NCBI GenBank assembly: GCA_002307035.1
Contig: DBTL01000146.1
Coordinates: forward strand, 28,066-92,065
Length of the DNA: 64,000 bases
Direction of reading: 5' to 3'
Source of the DNA: Bacteroides sp. UBA1317
Lineage (GTDB): Bacteria > Bacteroidota > Bacteroidia > Bacteroidales > Bacteroidaceae
Made by a program: the position numbers and the translations under genes. Shown one piece after another: positions 46,030-55,683 of the stretch. Each line of letters opens with the position of its first letter. Positions within the stretch are counted from its first letter, which is position 1. The notes below the pieces were generated by a model. The model had not been told where the DNA came from and made no database searches. It saw nothing but the letters and a program-made list of their open reading frames with translations.

Positions 46030-46052
46030 GCCGTTTTTTCATAGAATGCTAT

Positions 46053-46082
46053 AAAAACTCATTCTCTCTATTCCGAGTTTTT
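46053..46082 (+). terminator. Hairpin terminator after the C45-type gene
   Basis: AAAAACTC (46053-46060) pairs with GAGTTTTT (46075-46082) and a T-rich tail follows, 24 bases after the stop codon. Confidence 0.6.
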
Positions 46083-46110
46083 GTGCTTTTCAAAAACGCT
46101 TAGTGGGAGG

Positions 46111-46210
46111 AGGTTTTACTGCATAGTATTTGGAGAGGTACGCTATGCCTCATCACTAACGGTGAAGATCACGGGTAGGTTTTACTGCATAGCATTGGAG
46201 AGGTACGCTA
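46111..46210. repeat. Direct repeat: duplicated 3' tail of miaA
   Basis: The 35 bases at 46111-46145 repeat the 34 bases at 46177-46210 with one indel and one substitution, separated by 31 bases. The inner copy encodes the last residues and stop codon of MiaA (VAYLSNAMQ). The outer copy lies past the stop and is non-coding. This looks like a short tandem duplication at the gene end. Confidence 0.8.
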
Positions 46211-47084
46211 CTATCTCCGCCTCTTGTTGCGGATGGAACCAACGTATCTCCTCATCACGTTTGAACCAGGTCATCTGCTTACGCGAATAGATGCGAGAAT
46301 TCTGCTTTATCTTATCAATAGCAAAGGAGAGAGTCCATTGCCCATCCAGATAGTTGAATAGTTCTTTATAACCCACAGTGTTGAGAGCGTTGAGTTGTCG
46401 ATAGGGATATACGCTTTTGGCTTCTTCAAGTAATCCCTCTTCCATCATGATGTCTACTCGTTGGTTGATACGGTTATAAAGTTCCTCGCGATCACGCATG
46501 AGTCCTATCTTTAAGATGCGGAACGGACGTTGTTTTTTCTCACGAATGCGGAAAGAGGTATATGTTTTTCCGGTCATGTAGCAGATCTCTAGTGCATGAA
46601 TCACTCGTTTGGGATTCTTGATATCTACTATTTTATAGTATTCAGGATCTAGTAGTTTAAGTTCGTTGCTAAGATTCTCCAAACCCTCATTTTCGTATCT
46701 GCTGAGCATCAACTCGCGTGTGTCGCTATCAACAGTAGGAATGTCATCAATGCCTTTGCAAATAGCATCGACATACATCATCGATCCACCGGTGAGTATC
46801 ACTACATCTTTTTCTGTAAAAAGGGATTCTAAGAGTGCTAAAGCTTCTATTTCGTATTGAGCAGCACTATAATAGTCGGTAAGCTTAAGTGTTCCTATGA
46901 AGTGGTGTGGAATACGTTTCAGTTGTTCCGGAGTAGGAGCCGCTGTCCCTATTTTTAAATCGGCGTACAGTTGTCGGGAATCAGAAGAGACAATGCTTGT
47001 ATTAAACTTCTCCGCAAGTCGGAGGCTTAATTCTGTTTTCCCGACGCCTGTAGGCCCTATAAGAACAACTAATGTTTTTGTCAT
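46182..47084 (-). CDS. miaA: tRNA dimethylallyltransferase
   Basis: MiaA adds a dimethylallyl group to A37 of tRNAs reading UNN codons. The 300-residue protein has the P-loop [10 protein letters not shown] (10-19), [38 protein letters not shown], the [18 protein letters not shown] segment and [16 protein letters not shown] zinc-finger-free C-terminus is normal for this group. It overlaps the preceding gene by one base (TAATG). Its 3' end is duplicated downstream. Confidence 0.95.
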   Translation of the reverse strand: MTKTLVVLIGPTGVGKTELSLRLAEKFNTSIVSSDSRQLYADLKIGTAAPTPEQLKRIPHHFIGTLKLTDYYSAAQYEIEALALLESLFTEKDVVILTGGSMMYVDAICKGIDDIPTVDSDTRELMLSRYENEGLENLSNELKLLDPEYYKIVDIKNPKRVIHALEICYMTGKTYTSFRIREKKQRPFRILKIGLMRDREELYNRINQRVDIMMEEGLLEEAKSVYPYRQLNALNTVGYKELFNYLDGQWTLSFAIDKIKQNSRIYSRKQMTWFKRDEEIRWFHPQQEAEIVAYLSNAMQ

Positions 47085-47647
47085 TAAATGCGTTCTTCTT
47101 CAGCAGGAGTCGCAGCTGCTGGATCACCGTCAAGTCCTTCAAAACCTTCCGGATCAAATTCTTCAATATCAAAATCTTGGTCTCCGTAGAAGTTTTCGTC
47201 TAGATCGAGAGAACCGGTACTAGTAGTCATTTCTTCAATGTCAATGGTTTGTTTTGGCGCTTCTCCTTCTTTTTTTGTGCATTTAGCAGCCTTAATTTCT
47301 TTTCCTGTGATAATTTCAGATAGTTCAATAAAGAAGCAACGCTCTGTGATGTAATCAAATACATAAAGAAGTTTTTGCTTTTCGTCTTCAATAAGTTCAT
47401 TGAGCAAAGTCTCTTTCATCACCCAGCTATCTATTTCCGGATTATCATCCATTTCTTCCAGAGTAATTTCTTTTTCTTTCTCCCAATCATCATCACAGAT
47501 GAAGAAAGAAGTCATCTGATCTGCTTTGTAACCTGCCGATTTAAGTATCGCTTCATGTAGATCGAAGAATGTCGCTTCCGGATCAATTTGTATTTCTCTG
47601 ATGAAATCGTCTACTTCGTCAGATATAATTGTGAATCTGTATATCAT
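47084..47647 (-). CDS. Plasmid pRiA4b ORF-3-like (IS1096 TnpR-like) protein
   Basis: This is a 187-residue protein. The first 130 residues ([53 protein letters not shown]) match the pRiA4b ORF-3-like fold, a domain often found beside mobile-element genes but of unknown function. The last 40 residues are strongly acidic (Asp/Glu-rich) and probably disordered. No transposon is near. It is fused in transcription to miaA (one-base overlap), so it is likely a resident gene rather than mobile DNA. Confidence 0.75.
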   Translation of the reverse strand: MIYRFTIISDEVDDFIREIQIDPEATFFDLHEAILKSAGYKADQMTSFFICDDDWEKEKEITLEEMDDNPEIDSWVMKETLLNELIEDEKQKLLYVFDYITERCFFIELSEIITGKEIKAAKCTKKEGEAPKQTIDIEEMTTSTGSLDLDENFYGDQDFDIEEFDPEGFEGLDGDPAAATPAEEERI

Positions 47648-47730
47648 AGTTTTTACCTGTTTATTGATGGCGTAAAAGTAGTAAAAAAGTAAATAAGTAC
47701 AAATACTAACTTGGCTTTATCATAAAAAAA

Positions 47731-47756
47731 GGAGGTCTCTTTGTATAGAGATCTCC
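47731..47756 (-). terminator. Intrinsic terminator after lpxA
   Basis: On the reverse strand a 10-bp stem (47756-47747 with 47740-47731, one G-T pair) is followed by a run of seven T, about 23 bases after the lpxA stop. It separates the lpx operon from the downstream pRiA4b-like/miaA pair. Confidence 0.85.
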
Positions 47757-47778
47757 TGATCTATGATTTTTTGTCAAT

Positions 47779-48546
47779 CTATTTGATAATTCCTCTTTCT
47801 GAACTGCGGATAAACTTTACGATGTATTCTATTTCGGGAGTCATACTAACTTCTGCTTCCACTTTTTCCAGTGCATCGGTGATGTTTAAACCACTTTGGT
47901 AAATGATGCGGTATGTATTGTGTATGTTTTCTATTGTTTCATTAGAGAACCCGCGACGGCGTAAACCGATGACATTAATTCCACTGTAGGTGATGGGATC
48001 TCTTCCGGCAATAATATATGGAGGAATATCTTTGCTGAAACGACAACCACCTTGCACCATTACATGGCCTCCTATGTGGCAGAATTGATGCATCAACACT
48101 GCGGCACTGACGATGGCGTTATCATCAATCGTGATTTCTCCGGCCATCTTTGTTGAATTTCCGATGATACAGTTATTCCCAATAGAAGCATCGTGTGCCA
48201 CGTGCACTCCTTCCATAAGGAGATTGTTATTGCCTACGAGTGTTTTGCCTTTGGCAGCTGTTCCACGATTGATCGTTACATTCTCACGAATAAGGTTGTT
48301 GTCACCTATTTCTGCAGTACTTTCTTCCCCTCTGAATTTTAAATCTTGTGGAATAGCTCCGATAACAGCACCTGGGAATATCGTATTTCCGTTGCCGATG
48401 CGTGAGCCGTATAAAATACTAGCATTGGCCATAATCTTGTTATTATCACCAATTATAACATTTTTATCAACATATACAAAGGGGGCAATCTCTACGTTTT
48501 CCCCAACTTTTGCTTCGGGGTGAATATACGCTAAGGGACTTATCAT
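47779..48546 (-). CDS. lpxA: Acyl-ACP:UDP-N-acetylglucosamine O-acyltransferase
   Basis: LpxA adds the first 3-hydroxyacyl chain to UDP-GlcNAc in lipid A synthesis. The 255-residue protein is a left-handed beta-helix with many hexapeptide repeats (for example VGENVEIAPFVYVDKNVIIG). The catalytic His is in EGVHVAHDASIGNNC, and the C-terminal helices include GLRRRGFSNETIENIHNTYR. It is the last gene of lpxD-lpxC/fabZ-lpxA, eight bases after the fusion gene. Confidence 0.95.
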   Translation of the reverse strand: MISPLAYIHPEAKVGENVEIAPFVYVDKNVIIGDNNKIMANASILYGSRIGNGNTIFPGAVIGAIPQDLKFRGEESTAEIGDNNLIRENVTINRGTAAKGKTLVGNNNLLMEGVHVAHDASIGNNCIIGNSTKMAGEITIDDNAIVSAAVLMHQFCHIGGHVMVQGGCRFSKDIPPYIIAGRDPITYSGINVIGLRRRGFSNETIENIHNTYRIIYQSGLNITDALEKVEAEVSMTPEIEYIVKFIRSSERGIIK

Positions 48547-48554
48547 TCTTTTTC

Positions 48555-49940
48555 TTATTTATTTTTTACTATTTGTGCCATAAATTCGGCTTCACAAGTC
48601 ACTGTCTCTCCTACAAAAGCATAGCCTTTCATGGTAGAAATCCCTCTACGAATAGGGGCTAACATTTCAACACGGAAAATTAAGGTATCTCCTGGAACAA
48701 CTTTTTGGCGAAATTTAATTCCGTCTATTTTCATAAAATAGGTAGAATATCTTTCGGGTTCATCTACTGAATTCAGTACGAGTAAACCTCCGACTTGTGC
48801 CATTGCTTCTACTTGTAGTACGCCCGGCATAACGGGCTCTTGCGGGAAGTGCCCTTGGAAGAAAGGTTCATTTATGGTGATGTTCTTAACGCCTACAATA
48901 TAATTAGCGCCAATTTCAATCACTTTATCAACCAATTGAAATGGATAGCGGTGTGGGAGAAGTTCGCGGATGCGATTCACATCCATTACAGGCGCTTCGT
49001 TGCAGTTGTAACTTGGCGCTTGTATTTCGTGCGAACGAATTTCTTTACGCATCTGACGAGCGAACTTATTATTGATCGTATGCCCTGGACGAGTTGCAAT
49101 TATTCTTCCCTTGATAGGTCTTCCAATCAAGGCAAGGTCACCAATTACGTCTAATAATTTGTGTCGTGCACATTCATTGGGCCATACCAAAGGCTTATGA
49201 TTGATGTAACCGAGTTGGTTGGCATCCATATGAGGAACTCTCATAACATCGGCCAACTTGTCATAGCTTTCTTGAGACATCTGGCGCTCATAGATTACAA
49301 TCGCATTGTCCAAGTCACCACCTTTTATTAATCCTGCGGAGAGTAACGGTTCAATCTCTCTGACAAAAACGAATGTGCGGCTTGCTGCTATTTCAGAAGC
49401 AAAATTGTCCATATTCTCCAGAGTAGCAAATTGATTTGGAATAATGGTTGAATCGTATGAGACAAGAACATTAAGGCTGAAGTTTTCATCCGGTAGAACA
49501 ATAATAGATGATCCGCTTTCTTCATCACGAAACTCTATTTTAGATTTTATGATATAGAAATCCTTTACCGCATTTTGCTCTTCAGTTCCTACTCTCTCTA
49601 TTTCTTGCACATAGAATTTTGCGCTTCCATCCAAAATAGGAAACTCAGGACCGTTTACTTGAATTAAACAGTTGTCTATGCCCAGAGCGTAGAGTGCTGC
49701 CATGCCATGTTCTACGGTGCTAACTTTTGCATTGCCATTTGCCAATACCGTACCACGCGTGGTTTCAATAACATTATTGGCTATGGCATCAATAATGGGT
49801 TGCTCTTCCATGTCGATACGTTGTATCTTGTAGCCATGGTTGTCTGGAGCCGGATTGAACGTTACCGTAAGGTCAAGCCCAGTGTGAAGACCTTTTCCAC
49901 TCAGCGAAAAGCTATCTTTCAGTGTCTTTTGTTTCAACAT
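48555..49940 (-). CDS. lpxC-fabZ: Bifunctional UDP-3-O-acyl-GlcNAc deacetylase / 3-hydroxyacyl-ACP dehydratase
   Basis: This is a fusion of LpxC, the zinc deacetylase committing lipid A synthesis (about 1-300), with FabZ, the fatty-acid dehydratase (about 315-461). LpxC motifs are STVEHGMAALYALGIDNCLI (zinc His), KLLDVIGDLALIGRPIKG and RPGHTINNKFA. FabZ motifs are LLPHRYPFQLVDKV and GHFPQEPVMPGVLQVEAMAQ with its catalytic His and Glu. The fusion joins two enzymes that compete for 3-hydroxyacyl-ACP and is a known Bacteroidota trait. At 461 residues it is full length. Confidence 0.95.
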   Translation of the reverse strand: MLKQKTLKDSFSLSGKGLHTGLDLTVTFNPAPDNHGYKIQRIDMEEQPIIDAIANNVIETTRGTVLANGNAKVSTVEHGMAALYALGIDNCLIQVNGPEFPILDGSAKFYVQEIERVGTEEQNAVKDFYIIKSKIEFRDEESGSSIIVLPDENFSLNVLVSYDSTIIPNQFATLENMDNFASEIAASRTFVFVREIEPLLSAGLIKGGDLDNAIVIYERQMSQESYDKLADVMRVPHMDANQLGYINHKPLVWPNECARHKLLDVIGDLALIGRPIKGRIIATRPGHTINNKFARQMRKEIRSHEIQAPSYNCNEAPVMDVNRIRELLPHRYPFQLVDKVIEIGANYIVGVKNITINEPFFQGHFPQEPVMPGVLQVEAMAQVGGLLVLNSVDEPERYSTYFMKIDGIKFRQKVVPGDTLIFRVEMLAPIRRGISTMKGYAFVGETVTCEAEFMAQIVKNK

Positions 49941-49943
49941 TGG

Positions 49944-50984
49944 TTACTTATTTAATTGTTGTTTTAATTCGTTTATTTCTTTGCGAAGTGAGTTCACTTC
50001 AGCGTAAATTTCGGGTAGTTTTTTGAACGCTACAGACGCTTTGAAGAATCTCTTAGCATCAAATGAGGGTGAACCCATAATCTGAGATCCGGACGCTACA
50101 TTACCCGGAACGCCGGATTGTCCTGCGATGCCTACTTTGTCTCCAATCTTTGCATGTCCTGCCAAGCCGGCTTGTCCACCAATCATGCACCACTCGCCTA
50201 CCTTTGTAGAACCGGCAATTCCTGCTTGTGCAGCTATAACGGTATGCGCTCCAATTTCATCATTGTGAGCCACTTGGATGAGATTATCCAACTTCACGCC
50301 TTCGTGAATGACAGTTGCCCCCATTGTTGCTCTGTCTATGCAGGTATTTGCTCCTAATTCTACTTTATCTTTTATGATGACGATTCCTATTTGAGGTATC
50401 TTTTCGTATCCTTCGGGTGTTGGAGCAAAACCAAAGCCATCGGCACCAATTACTACTCCCGAATGCAAGATACATTCATTACCAATGCGACAATCGTGGT
50501 AGATACTTACGTTAGCATAAACGGTGCATCCTATTCCGATGCTTGCACCATCACCTACGTATGTATGTGGATAAATCAATGTGTTATCGCCAATAGATAC
50601 ATTATCGCCAATATAGGCAAATGGGCCAACATACACATTTGCTCCGATTTTTGCGGTTGGAGCAATATATGCTAATGAGTCAATCCCTTGTTTTTTGGGT
50701 TTGCTCATTTCATATAGGTTAAGCAATTTGGCAAGACTTTCGTATGCGTTTTCCACTCTTATTAAAGTCGCTTTTACTTCATGTTCTGCTACAAAATCTC
50801 TATTAACTAATACAATGCTCGATTGAGTGCTGTATATATAAGAGGTGTATTTGGGGTTTGCCAGAAAAGATATTGCTCCTGGTATTCCTTCTTCAATTTT
50901 AGCAAATGTATGGACAGTAACATCTTCATTTCCGATGATTTCCCCCTGTATAAATGCTGCTATTTGCTTAGCTGAAAATTCCAT
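49944..50984 (-). CDS. lpxD: UDP-3-O-(3-hydroxyacyl)glucosamine N-acyltransferase
   Basis: LpxD adds the second acyl chain in lipid A synthesis. The 346-residue protein has the N-terminal uridine-binding domain (about 1-100), then the hexapeptide beta-helix (about 105-300). The motif [20 protein letters not shown] and the catalytic His in [18 protein letters not shown] are present. A C-terminal helix ([11 protein letters not shown]) closes it. Three bases separate it from the lpxC-fabZ gene. Lipid A genes are thus contiguous in the order D-C/Z-A. Confidence 0.95.
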   Translation of the reverse strand: MEFSAKQIAAFIQGEIIGNEDVTVHTFAKIEEGIPGAISFLANPKYTSYIYSTQSSIVLVNRDFVAEHEVKATLIRVENAYESLAKLLNLYEMSKPKKQGIDSLAYIAPTAKIGANVYVGPFAYIGDNVSIGDNTLIYPHTYVGDGASIGIGCTVYANVSIYHDCRIGNECILHSGVVIGADGFGFAPTPEGYEKIPQIGIVIIKDKVELGANTCIDRATMGATVIHEGVKLDNLIQVAHNDEIGAHTVIAAQAGIAGSTKVGEWCMIGGQAGLAGHAKIGDKVGIAGQSGVPGNVASGSQIMGSPSFDAKRFFKASVAFKKLPEIYAEVNSLRKEINELKQQLNK

Positions 50985-51128
50985 TTCTTAATCTATTGTT
51001 GTGTGGTTCTTAGCCGTTATATCTTGTCTTAGACTGAGGTTACAATATTATCTTGTTCTCTAATCAGGGCGCAAATAACGGTTTTTTTTTTTATATTACC
51101 TTATTCTTTGATGAATATTTTATACGAG

Positions 51129-52355
51129 TCAATGCAAACGGTGGTAGCAAATATAGTACTTCTTTACTTTCTTGGAAAGCAGTGCAAAGTTCAACATATC
51201 AGATGCTTCAGCAATATTTTTTATTGTACCGTCATGGTAGATAATATCAATACTGTCGTCTGCCGGATCATACATGTTCTTTTCAATACTGGGGGTAGAA
51301 ACAAAATATCTCGCTTCGTGAAGGCTGATATTTAATTGTTGGCTGATGTGATAAGTTAATTCTTTTTCTCTTTCTAAACTCATGGGCTCAGTAGATATCT
51401 CTACTTTAAATATGTTGCGATTAATCATACCCAGACTTAGTGTCGAAAGAACTCTGTCGGTATGGGTGCTCCATACTTTTAAAGATGTCCATATATCGTT
51501 GTCATCGAGTTGGATGAAATTCTCCAAACAATCAGGATTGTTGTGAAATTCATCATGCCCGATATTATTATATAAGAAGAAGCGTAGGGCAGGTGAGGCA
51601 AATAGTTCTACGCCTTGTTCCGCTAACTCTTTTGCTCGTAGTAAAGCACTGATGAGCATCCGCTCATAGGCTACGGATGTTTTGTGCAAATATACCTGCC
51701 AATACATCAGACGGCGTGCTGTGAGAAAGTTTTCTATCGAGTAAATGCCTTTGGCTTCAATGACTAGTTGATCGTCTTCCACATTGAGCATTTCAATGAT
51801 TCTAGCCGACCCAATGCTACCTTCGGTCACTCCGGTATAGAAGCTGTCGCGGCGCAAATAGTCGAGTCTGTCCATGTCCAACTGCCCGCTGACCAATTGG
51901 TGCAAAAATCTCTTCGAATATTCGTCTTTAAATATTTGAATGGCGAGAGTGAGTTGCCCATTCATCTCTTTGTTCATTCGCTCCATGAGCATCAATGATA
52001 TCTCTTCGTGAGATACTCCTTTTACAATCGTATCTTCGAGCACGTGAGAAAAAGGTCCATGCCCGATGTCGTGCAGCAGAATGGCTATTTGTACAGCTTC
52101 TGCTTCACTGTCGAAGATAAAGTTCCCTTTGGCCGTGAGCTGTGTGATGGCTTCCTTCATCAGGTAGAATGCTCCCAATGAGTGTTGAAAACGTGTGTGC
52201 TGCGCTCCGGGATAGACCACCGATGATAGCCCCATCTGTTTGATACGGTTCAGTCGTTGAAGCAGCGGATGCTTCACGAGGTCATACAATAATCCTTTGG
52301 GAATATTGATGAACCCGAAAACCGGATCATTGATGATTTTACGTTTATTCGTCAT
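51129..52355 (-). CDS. HD domain metal-dependent phosphohydrolase
   Basis: This is a 408-residue HD-superfamily protein. The metal-binding residues are H in RFQHSLGAFYL, HD in LLHDIGHGPFSHVLE, and a later Asp (QLDMDRLDYLRRDSFYTGV). The arrangement is that of dGTPase- and SAMHD1-related enzymes of YdhJ type, so a nucleotide triphosphohydrolase activity is plausible, but the substrate is not known. It lies between pyrF and lpxD, a neighbourhood I recognise as common in Bacteroides. Confidence 0.88.
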   Translation of the reverse strand: MTNKRKIINDPVFGFINIPKGLLYDLVKHPLLQRLNRIKQMGLSSVVYPGAQHTRFQHSLGAFYLMKEAITQLTAKGNFIFDSEAEAVQIAILLHDIGHGPFSHVLEDTIVKGVSHEEISLMLMERMNKEMNGQLTLAIQIFKDEYSKRFLHQLVSGQLDMDRLDYLRRDSFYTGVTEGSIGSARIIEMLNVEDDQLVIEAKGIYSIENFLTARRLMYWQVYLHKTSVAYERMLISALLRAKELAEQGVELFASPALRFFLYNNIGHDEFHNNPDCLENFIQLDDNDIWTSLKVWSTHTDRVLSTLSLGMINRNIFKVEISTEPMSLEREKELTYHISQQLNISLHEARYFVSTPSIEKNMYDPADDSIDIIYHDGTIKNIAEASDMLNFALLSKKVKKYYICYHRLH

Positions 52356-52393
52356 TCTTTATTTTACAATCACACTTATATAATTGCGGCTTC

Positions 52394-53218
52394 TTAAATA
52401 ATCTTTTTCAGTTGCTCCGCCATCTCTTCTTGCACCTCTTTAGCTGCTGTATGGGCAGCTTCGGCAAAACGTTCTGTTTTGTCGGCATAGATAATTGCAC
52501 GAGAGGAATTTACTATCAGTCCGCATGTGCTATTCATCCCATATTTACATACTTCTTCGAGTGATCCTCCCTGAGCTCCAACACCCGGTACTAGAAGGAA
52601 ATGATCGGGTACATATTTACGGATATCCAGAAACATCTCTCCCTGTGTAGCACCTACTACATACATCATTTGTTCGTCAGATGCCCATTCTTGAGATTTT
52701 TTCAATACTTTTTCGAAAAGACGTTCACCGTTACTGTCTTCTGTTAGTTGGAAGTCTTGCGAACCTTTGTTTGAAGTCAGAGCCAACAGGATTACCCACT
52801 TTTCAGGATACAGTAGGAAAGGTTTCACGCTGTCCTCACCCATATAGGGTGCTACTGTTACAGAATCAATGTTCAGCTCATCAAAGAAAGACCGAGCATA
52901 CATCTCGCTGGTATTTCCTATATCGCCTCGTTTAGCATCGGCGATGATGAATTGGTCCGGATAATTATCTTTAATATAATTCACAGTCTTTTCAAAAGCA
53001 ATCCATCCTTTTACACCCAAGCTTTCATAGAAAGCTAAATTAGGTTTATAAGCGATGCAGAGATCGGCAGTAGCATCGATAATAGCTTTGTTGAACGCAA
53101 AGATAGGATCTTCCTCTTTCAATAGGTGCTCCGGTATCTTTTTGATATCCGTATCCAATCCCACACATAGGAATGTTTTTTTGCGTTTTATGTTTTCAAA
53201 TAATTGCTGCTTGTTCAT
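52394..53218 (-). CDS. pyrF: Orotidine 5'-phosphate decarboxylase
   Basis: This enzyme decarboxylates OMP to UMP in the last step of pyrimidine synthesis. The catalytic motif [20 protein letters not shown] carries the Asp-x-Lys-x-x-Asp triad. The start has [18 protein letters not shown], and [15 protein letters not shown] is the phosphate site. At 274 residues it belongs to the longer type-2 group. It is third in purM-prfA-pyrF-HD, 12 bases after prfA. Confidence 0.95.
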   Translation of the reverse strand: MNKQQLFENIKRKKTFLCVGLDTDIKKIPEHLLKEEDPIFAFNKAIIDATADLCIAYKPNLAFYESLGVKGWIAFEKTVNYIKDNYPDQFIIADAKRGDIGNTSEMYARSFFDELNIDSVTVAPYMGEDSVKPFLLYPEKWVILLALTSNKGSQDFQLTEDSNGERLFEKVLKKSQEWASDEQMMYVVGATQGEMFLDIRKYVPDHFLLVPGVGAQGGSLEEVCKYGMNSTCGLIVNSSRAIIYADKTERFAEAAHTAAKEVQEEMAEQLKKII

Positions 53219-53230
53219 ATGTCTTTTACC

Positions 53231-54319
53231 TTATAATTCACTTTCTTTCATTCGTTCTGCATTTTCGGCCACAGTCAGTTTATCGATGCAGTCTTGTATA
53301 TTTCCCTCCATAAAAGAGGCAAGATTGTAGATTGTATAGTTGATGCGATGATCAGTAATGCGTCCTTGTGGATAATTGTACGTACGGATCTTCGCAGAGC
53401 GGTCGCCGGTAGAAACCAATGTTTTTCGGTGAGAGGCGATAGCTTCTTGGTGTTTGCTAAGCTCTATATCGTATATTTTTGTACGGAGCATCTGCATGGC
53501 TAGTTCGCGGTTGGCGAGCTGCGAGCGTGCTTGCTGACAAACCACTACAAGGCCTGTCGGTTTGTGGGTTAGCTGTACTTTCGTTTCTACCTTGTTCACA
53601 TTTTGCCCTCCGGCTCCTCCTGAACGAGAGGTTTGCATCTCTATGTCGGCCGGATTAATCTCTACGTCAAATTCCTCTGCTTCCGGTAGTACGGCTACTG
53701 TAGAAGCCGAAGTGTGTACGCGTCCTTGTGTTTCTGTTGCCGGTACACGTTGCACGCGGTGCACACCACTTTCATATTTCAGCGTACCATATACATTGTC
53801 ACCGGATACAGTGAAGATTACTTCTTTGAATCCTCCGGCTGTTCCTTCGTTGCTAGTCGTTATCTCCGTTTTCCATCCTTTCGATTCGCAGAATTTCAGA
53901 TACATTCTGAAAAGATCCCCGGCAAAGATAGCTGCTTCGTCGCCTCCTGTTCCACCACGAATTTCCACGATTGCATTTTTATCATCTTGCGGATCGGCCG
54001 GAACAAGAAGTATCTTGATCTCTTCTTCTAATTCAGGTAGACGTGCCTGGCTCTTGTCTATCTCTTCGCGGGCCATCTCTCTCATTTCTTGATCCTGTTC
54101 GGTAGAGAGCATTTCTTTGGCTTCAGCAATGTTGGCTAACATCTGCAAGTACTCTTTGCGGGCTTTCATCAAGTCGTCCAGTTCTTTGTAATCCTTCGTC
54201 AGGCGCACAAAGCGTTTTCGGTCTGCTATTACTCCCGGGTCTGTGATGAGCGTTGACACTTCTTCAAACCGGCTCACTAAGCCTTCAAGTCTTTCTAATA
54301 TATTGATATTTTCTGCCAT
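53231..54319 (-). CDS. prfA: Peptide chain release factor 1
   Basis: RF1 ends translation at UAA and UAG. The 362-residue protein has the stop-codon reading loop with PAT (residues 193-195) in [16 protein letters not shown]. The peptidyl-hydrolysis GGQ motif is in [11 protein letters not shown] (237-239). The length is normal. It is placed seven bases after the purM stop inside a nucleotide-synthesis operon. Confidence 0.97.
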   Translation of the reverse strand: MAENINILERLEGLVSRFEEVSTLITDPGVIADRKRFVRLTKDYKELDDLMKARKEYLQMLANIAEAKEMLSTEQDQEMREMAREEIDKSQARLPELEEEIKILLVPADPQDDKNAIVEIRGGTGGDEAAIFAGDLFRMYLKFCESKGWKTEITTSNEGTAGGFKEVIFTVSGDNVYGTLKYESGVHRVQRVPATETQGRVHTSASTVAVLPEAEEFDVEINPADIEMQTSRSGGAGGQNVNKVETKVQLTHKPTGLVVVCQQARSQLANRELAMQMLRTKIYDIELSKHQEAIASHRKTLVSTGDRSAKIRTYNYPQGRITDHRINYTIYNLASFMEGNIQDCIDKLTVAENAERMKESEL

Positions 54320-54325
54320 GTATTT

Positions 54326-55492
54326 TTAATATATGAATTCTCCGAATTCACTCTTAATGATCAATTCCTTTTTGTCACTCTCTTCAATGTGACCTACAAT
54401 TTGCGCATCGATTCCAAACGATTTTGATAGAGCGATCACTTCTTCTGCATGTTCGGGAGAAAGATACACTTCCAGACGATGTCCCATATTGAAGACCTTG
54501 TACATCTCCACCCATTCTGTTCCGCTTTGTTCTTGAATCGTTTTGAATAGTGGTGGAACAGGGAAGAGGTTATCTTTTATGACCCGCATATTATTAATAA
54601 AATGGAGTACTTTGGTCTGTGCGCCACCCGAGCAGTGCACCATACCATGTATCTCGGGGCGTAAGGCATCCAATAGCTTTTTAACGACCGGGGCATACGT
54701 ACGAGTAGGAGAGAGCACTAATTTACCTGCGTCTATTGGAGAACCCTTTACGCTGTCTGTTAACTTCAGATTTCCCGAGTACACTAATTCTTCGGGTACG
54801 CCGGCATCGTAACTTTCCGGATATTTTTCAGCAAGATATTTAGAGAAAACATCGTGGCGAGCGGACGTAAGTCCATTGCTGCCCATACCTCCGTTATATT
54901 CTTTCTCGTAGGTCGCTTGTCCGTAAGAAGCCAGACCCACAATCACGTCACCCGGACGAATATTGGCATTGTCAATCACGTCGCTACGTTTCATCCGGCA
55001 GGTAACAGTACTATCTACAATGATAGTGCGTACCAGGTCGCCTACATCAGCCGTTTCTCCACCGGTGGCATATACGCCTACGCCCATCTCCCGAAGTTCA
55101 GCTAGTAATTCATCCGTCCCATTAATAATGGCCGAGATCACTTCGCCCGGAATAAGCAGCTTGTTGCGTCCGATGGTCGACGATACTAAAATGTTATCGA
55201 CAGCTCCCACACAAAGCAAGTCATCGATATTCATTATCAGTGCATCCTGTGCAATGCCTTTCCACACGGAAAGATCACCAGTTTCTTTCCAATAGAGGTA
55301 GCCCAGACTCGATTTTGTGCCTGCACCATCGGCATGCATTATGTTGCAATACTCAGGGTCACCTCCCAGAATATCGGGAATAATCTTACAGAAAGCTTGT
55401 GGGAAAATACCTTTATCGATGTTCTTTATGGCATTGTGTACATCTTCTTTGGATGCCGATACGCCACGTTGCATGTATCGCTGGTTACTCAT
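54326..55492 (-). CDS. purM: Phosphoribosylformylglycinamidine cyclo-ligase (AIR synthase)
   Basis: PurM closes the imidazole ring in purine synthesis using ATP. The 388-residue protein has the PurM N-domain features HADGAGTKSSLGYLYW, DLSVWKGIAQDALIMNIDDL and GVYATGGETADVGDLVRTII, and the C-domain stretch GMVHCSGGAQTKVLHFI. It is longer than the 345-residue E. coli enzyme and has the divergent Bacteroidota sequence. A specialised AIR-synthase-related activity cannot be excluded. It leads the purM-prfA-pyrF operon from a promoter at 55521-55551. Confidence 0.88.
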   Translation of the reverse strand: MSNQRYMQRGVSASKEDVHNAIKNIDKGIFPQAFCKIIPDILGGDPEYCNIMHADGAGTKSSLGYLYWKETGDLSVWKGIAQDALIMNIDDLLCVGAVDNILVSSTIGRNKLLIPGEVISAIINGTDELLAELREMGVGVYATGGETADVGDLVRTIIVDSTVTCRMKRSDVIDNANIRPGDVIVGLASYGQATYEKEYNGGMGSNGLTSARHDVFSKYLAEKYPESYDAGVPEELVYSGNLKLTDSVKGSPIDAGKLVLSPTRTYAPVVKKLLDALRPEIHGMVHCSGGAQTKVLHFINNMRVIKDNLFPVPPLFKTIQEQSGTEWVEMYKVFNMGHRLEVYLSPEHAEEVIALSKSFGIDAQIVGHIEESDKKELIIKSEFGEFIY

Positions 55493-55520
55493 GAATGGAC
55501 TATTTTTTAGTATACTGCTG

Positions 55521-55551
55521 CAAAATTACTTCATTTTTCGCTCACAGGCAA
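55521..55551 (-). promoter_or_regulatory. Promoter of the purM-prfA-pyrF operon
   Basis: The reverse strand TAATTTTG (55521-55528) has a TTG at 55549-55551, 20 bases upstream, a good match to the -7/-33 layout, about 29 bases before the purM start. Confidence 0.6.
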
Positions 55552-55627
55552 CTATTTTTCCTATATACTACTTCTTTAGGTCGTATTCCTCCTATTCTGA
55601 GTGTGTATGCAGATAAGATATAGCAAT

Positions 55628-55668
55628 CCCCTTTATTGGCATAAACAACCGCTATACCGATAAAGGGG
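55628..55668 (-). terminator. Hairpin after lemA, probable terminator
   Basis: CCCCTTTAT (55628-55636) pairs with ATAAAGGGG (55660-55668) around a 23-base loop. It is located 16 bases after the lemA stop. There is no strong T-run, so confidence is moderate. Confidence 0.5.
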
Positions 55669-55683
55669 ACTATTTCTTCTTGT

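Noticed and set aside
46111..46210. The miaA-end direct repeats as attL/attR of an integrated element
   Set aside because: Only 31 bases lie between the copies and there is no integrase or cargo. At most it is a scar.
47084..47647. The pRiA4b ORF-3-like gene as evidence of a transposon
   Set aside because: No transposase, terminal inverted repeats or target duplication are visible, and it is coupled to miaA.
51081..51092. T-run upstream of lpxD as a phase-variable tract
   Set aside because: It is a single intergenic homopolymer outside the coding region, with no adjacent promoter box showing length dependence.
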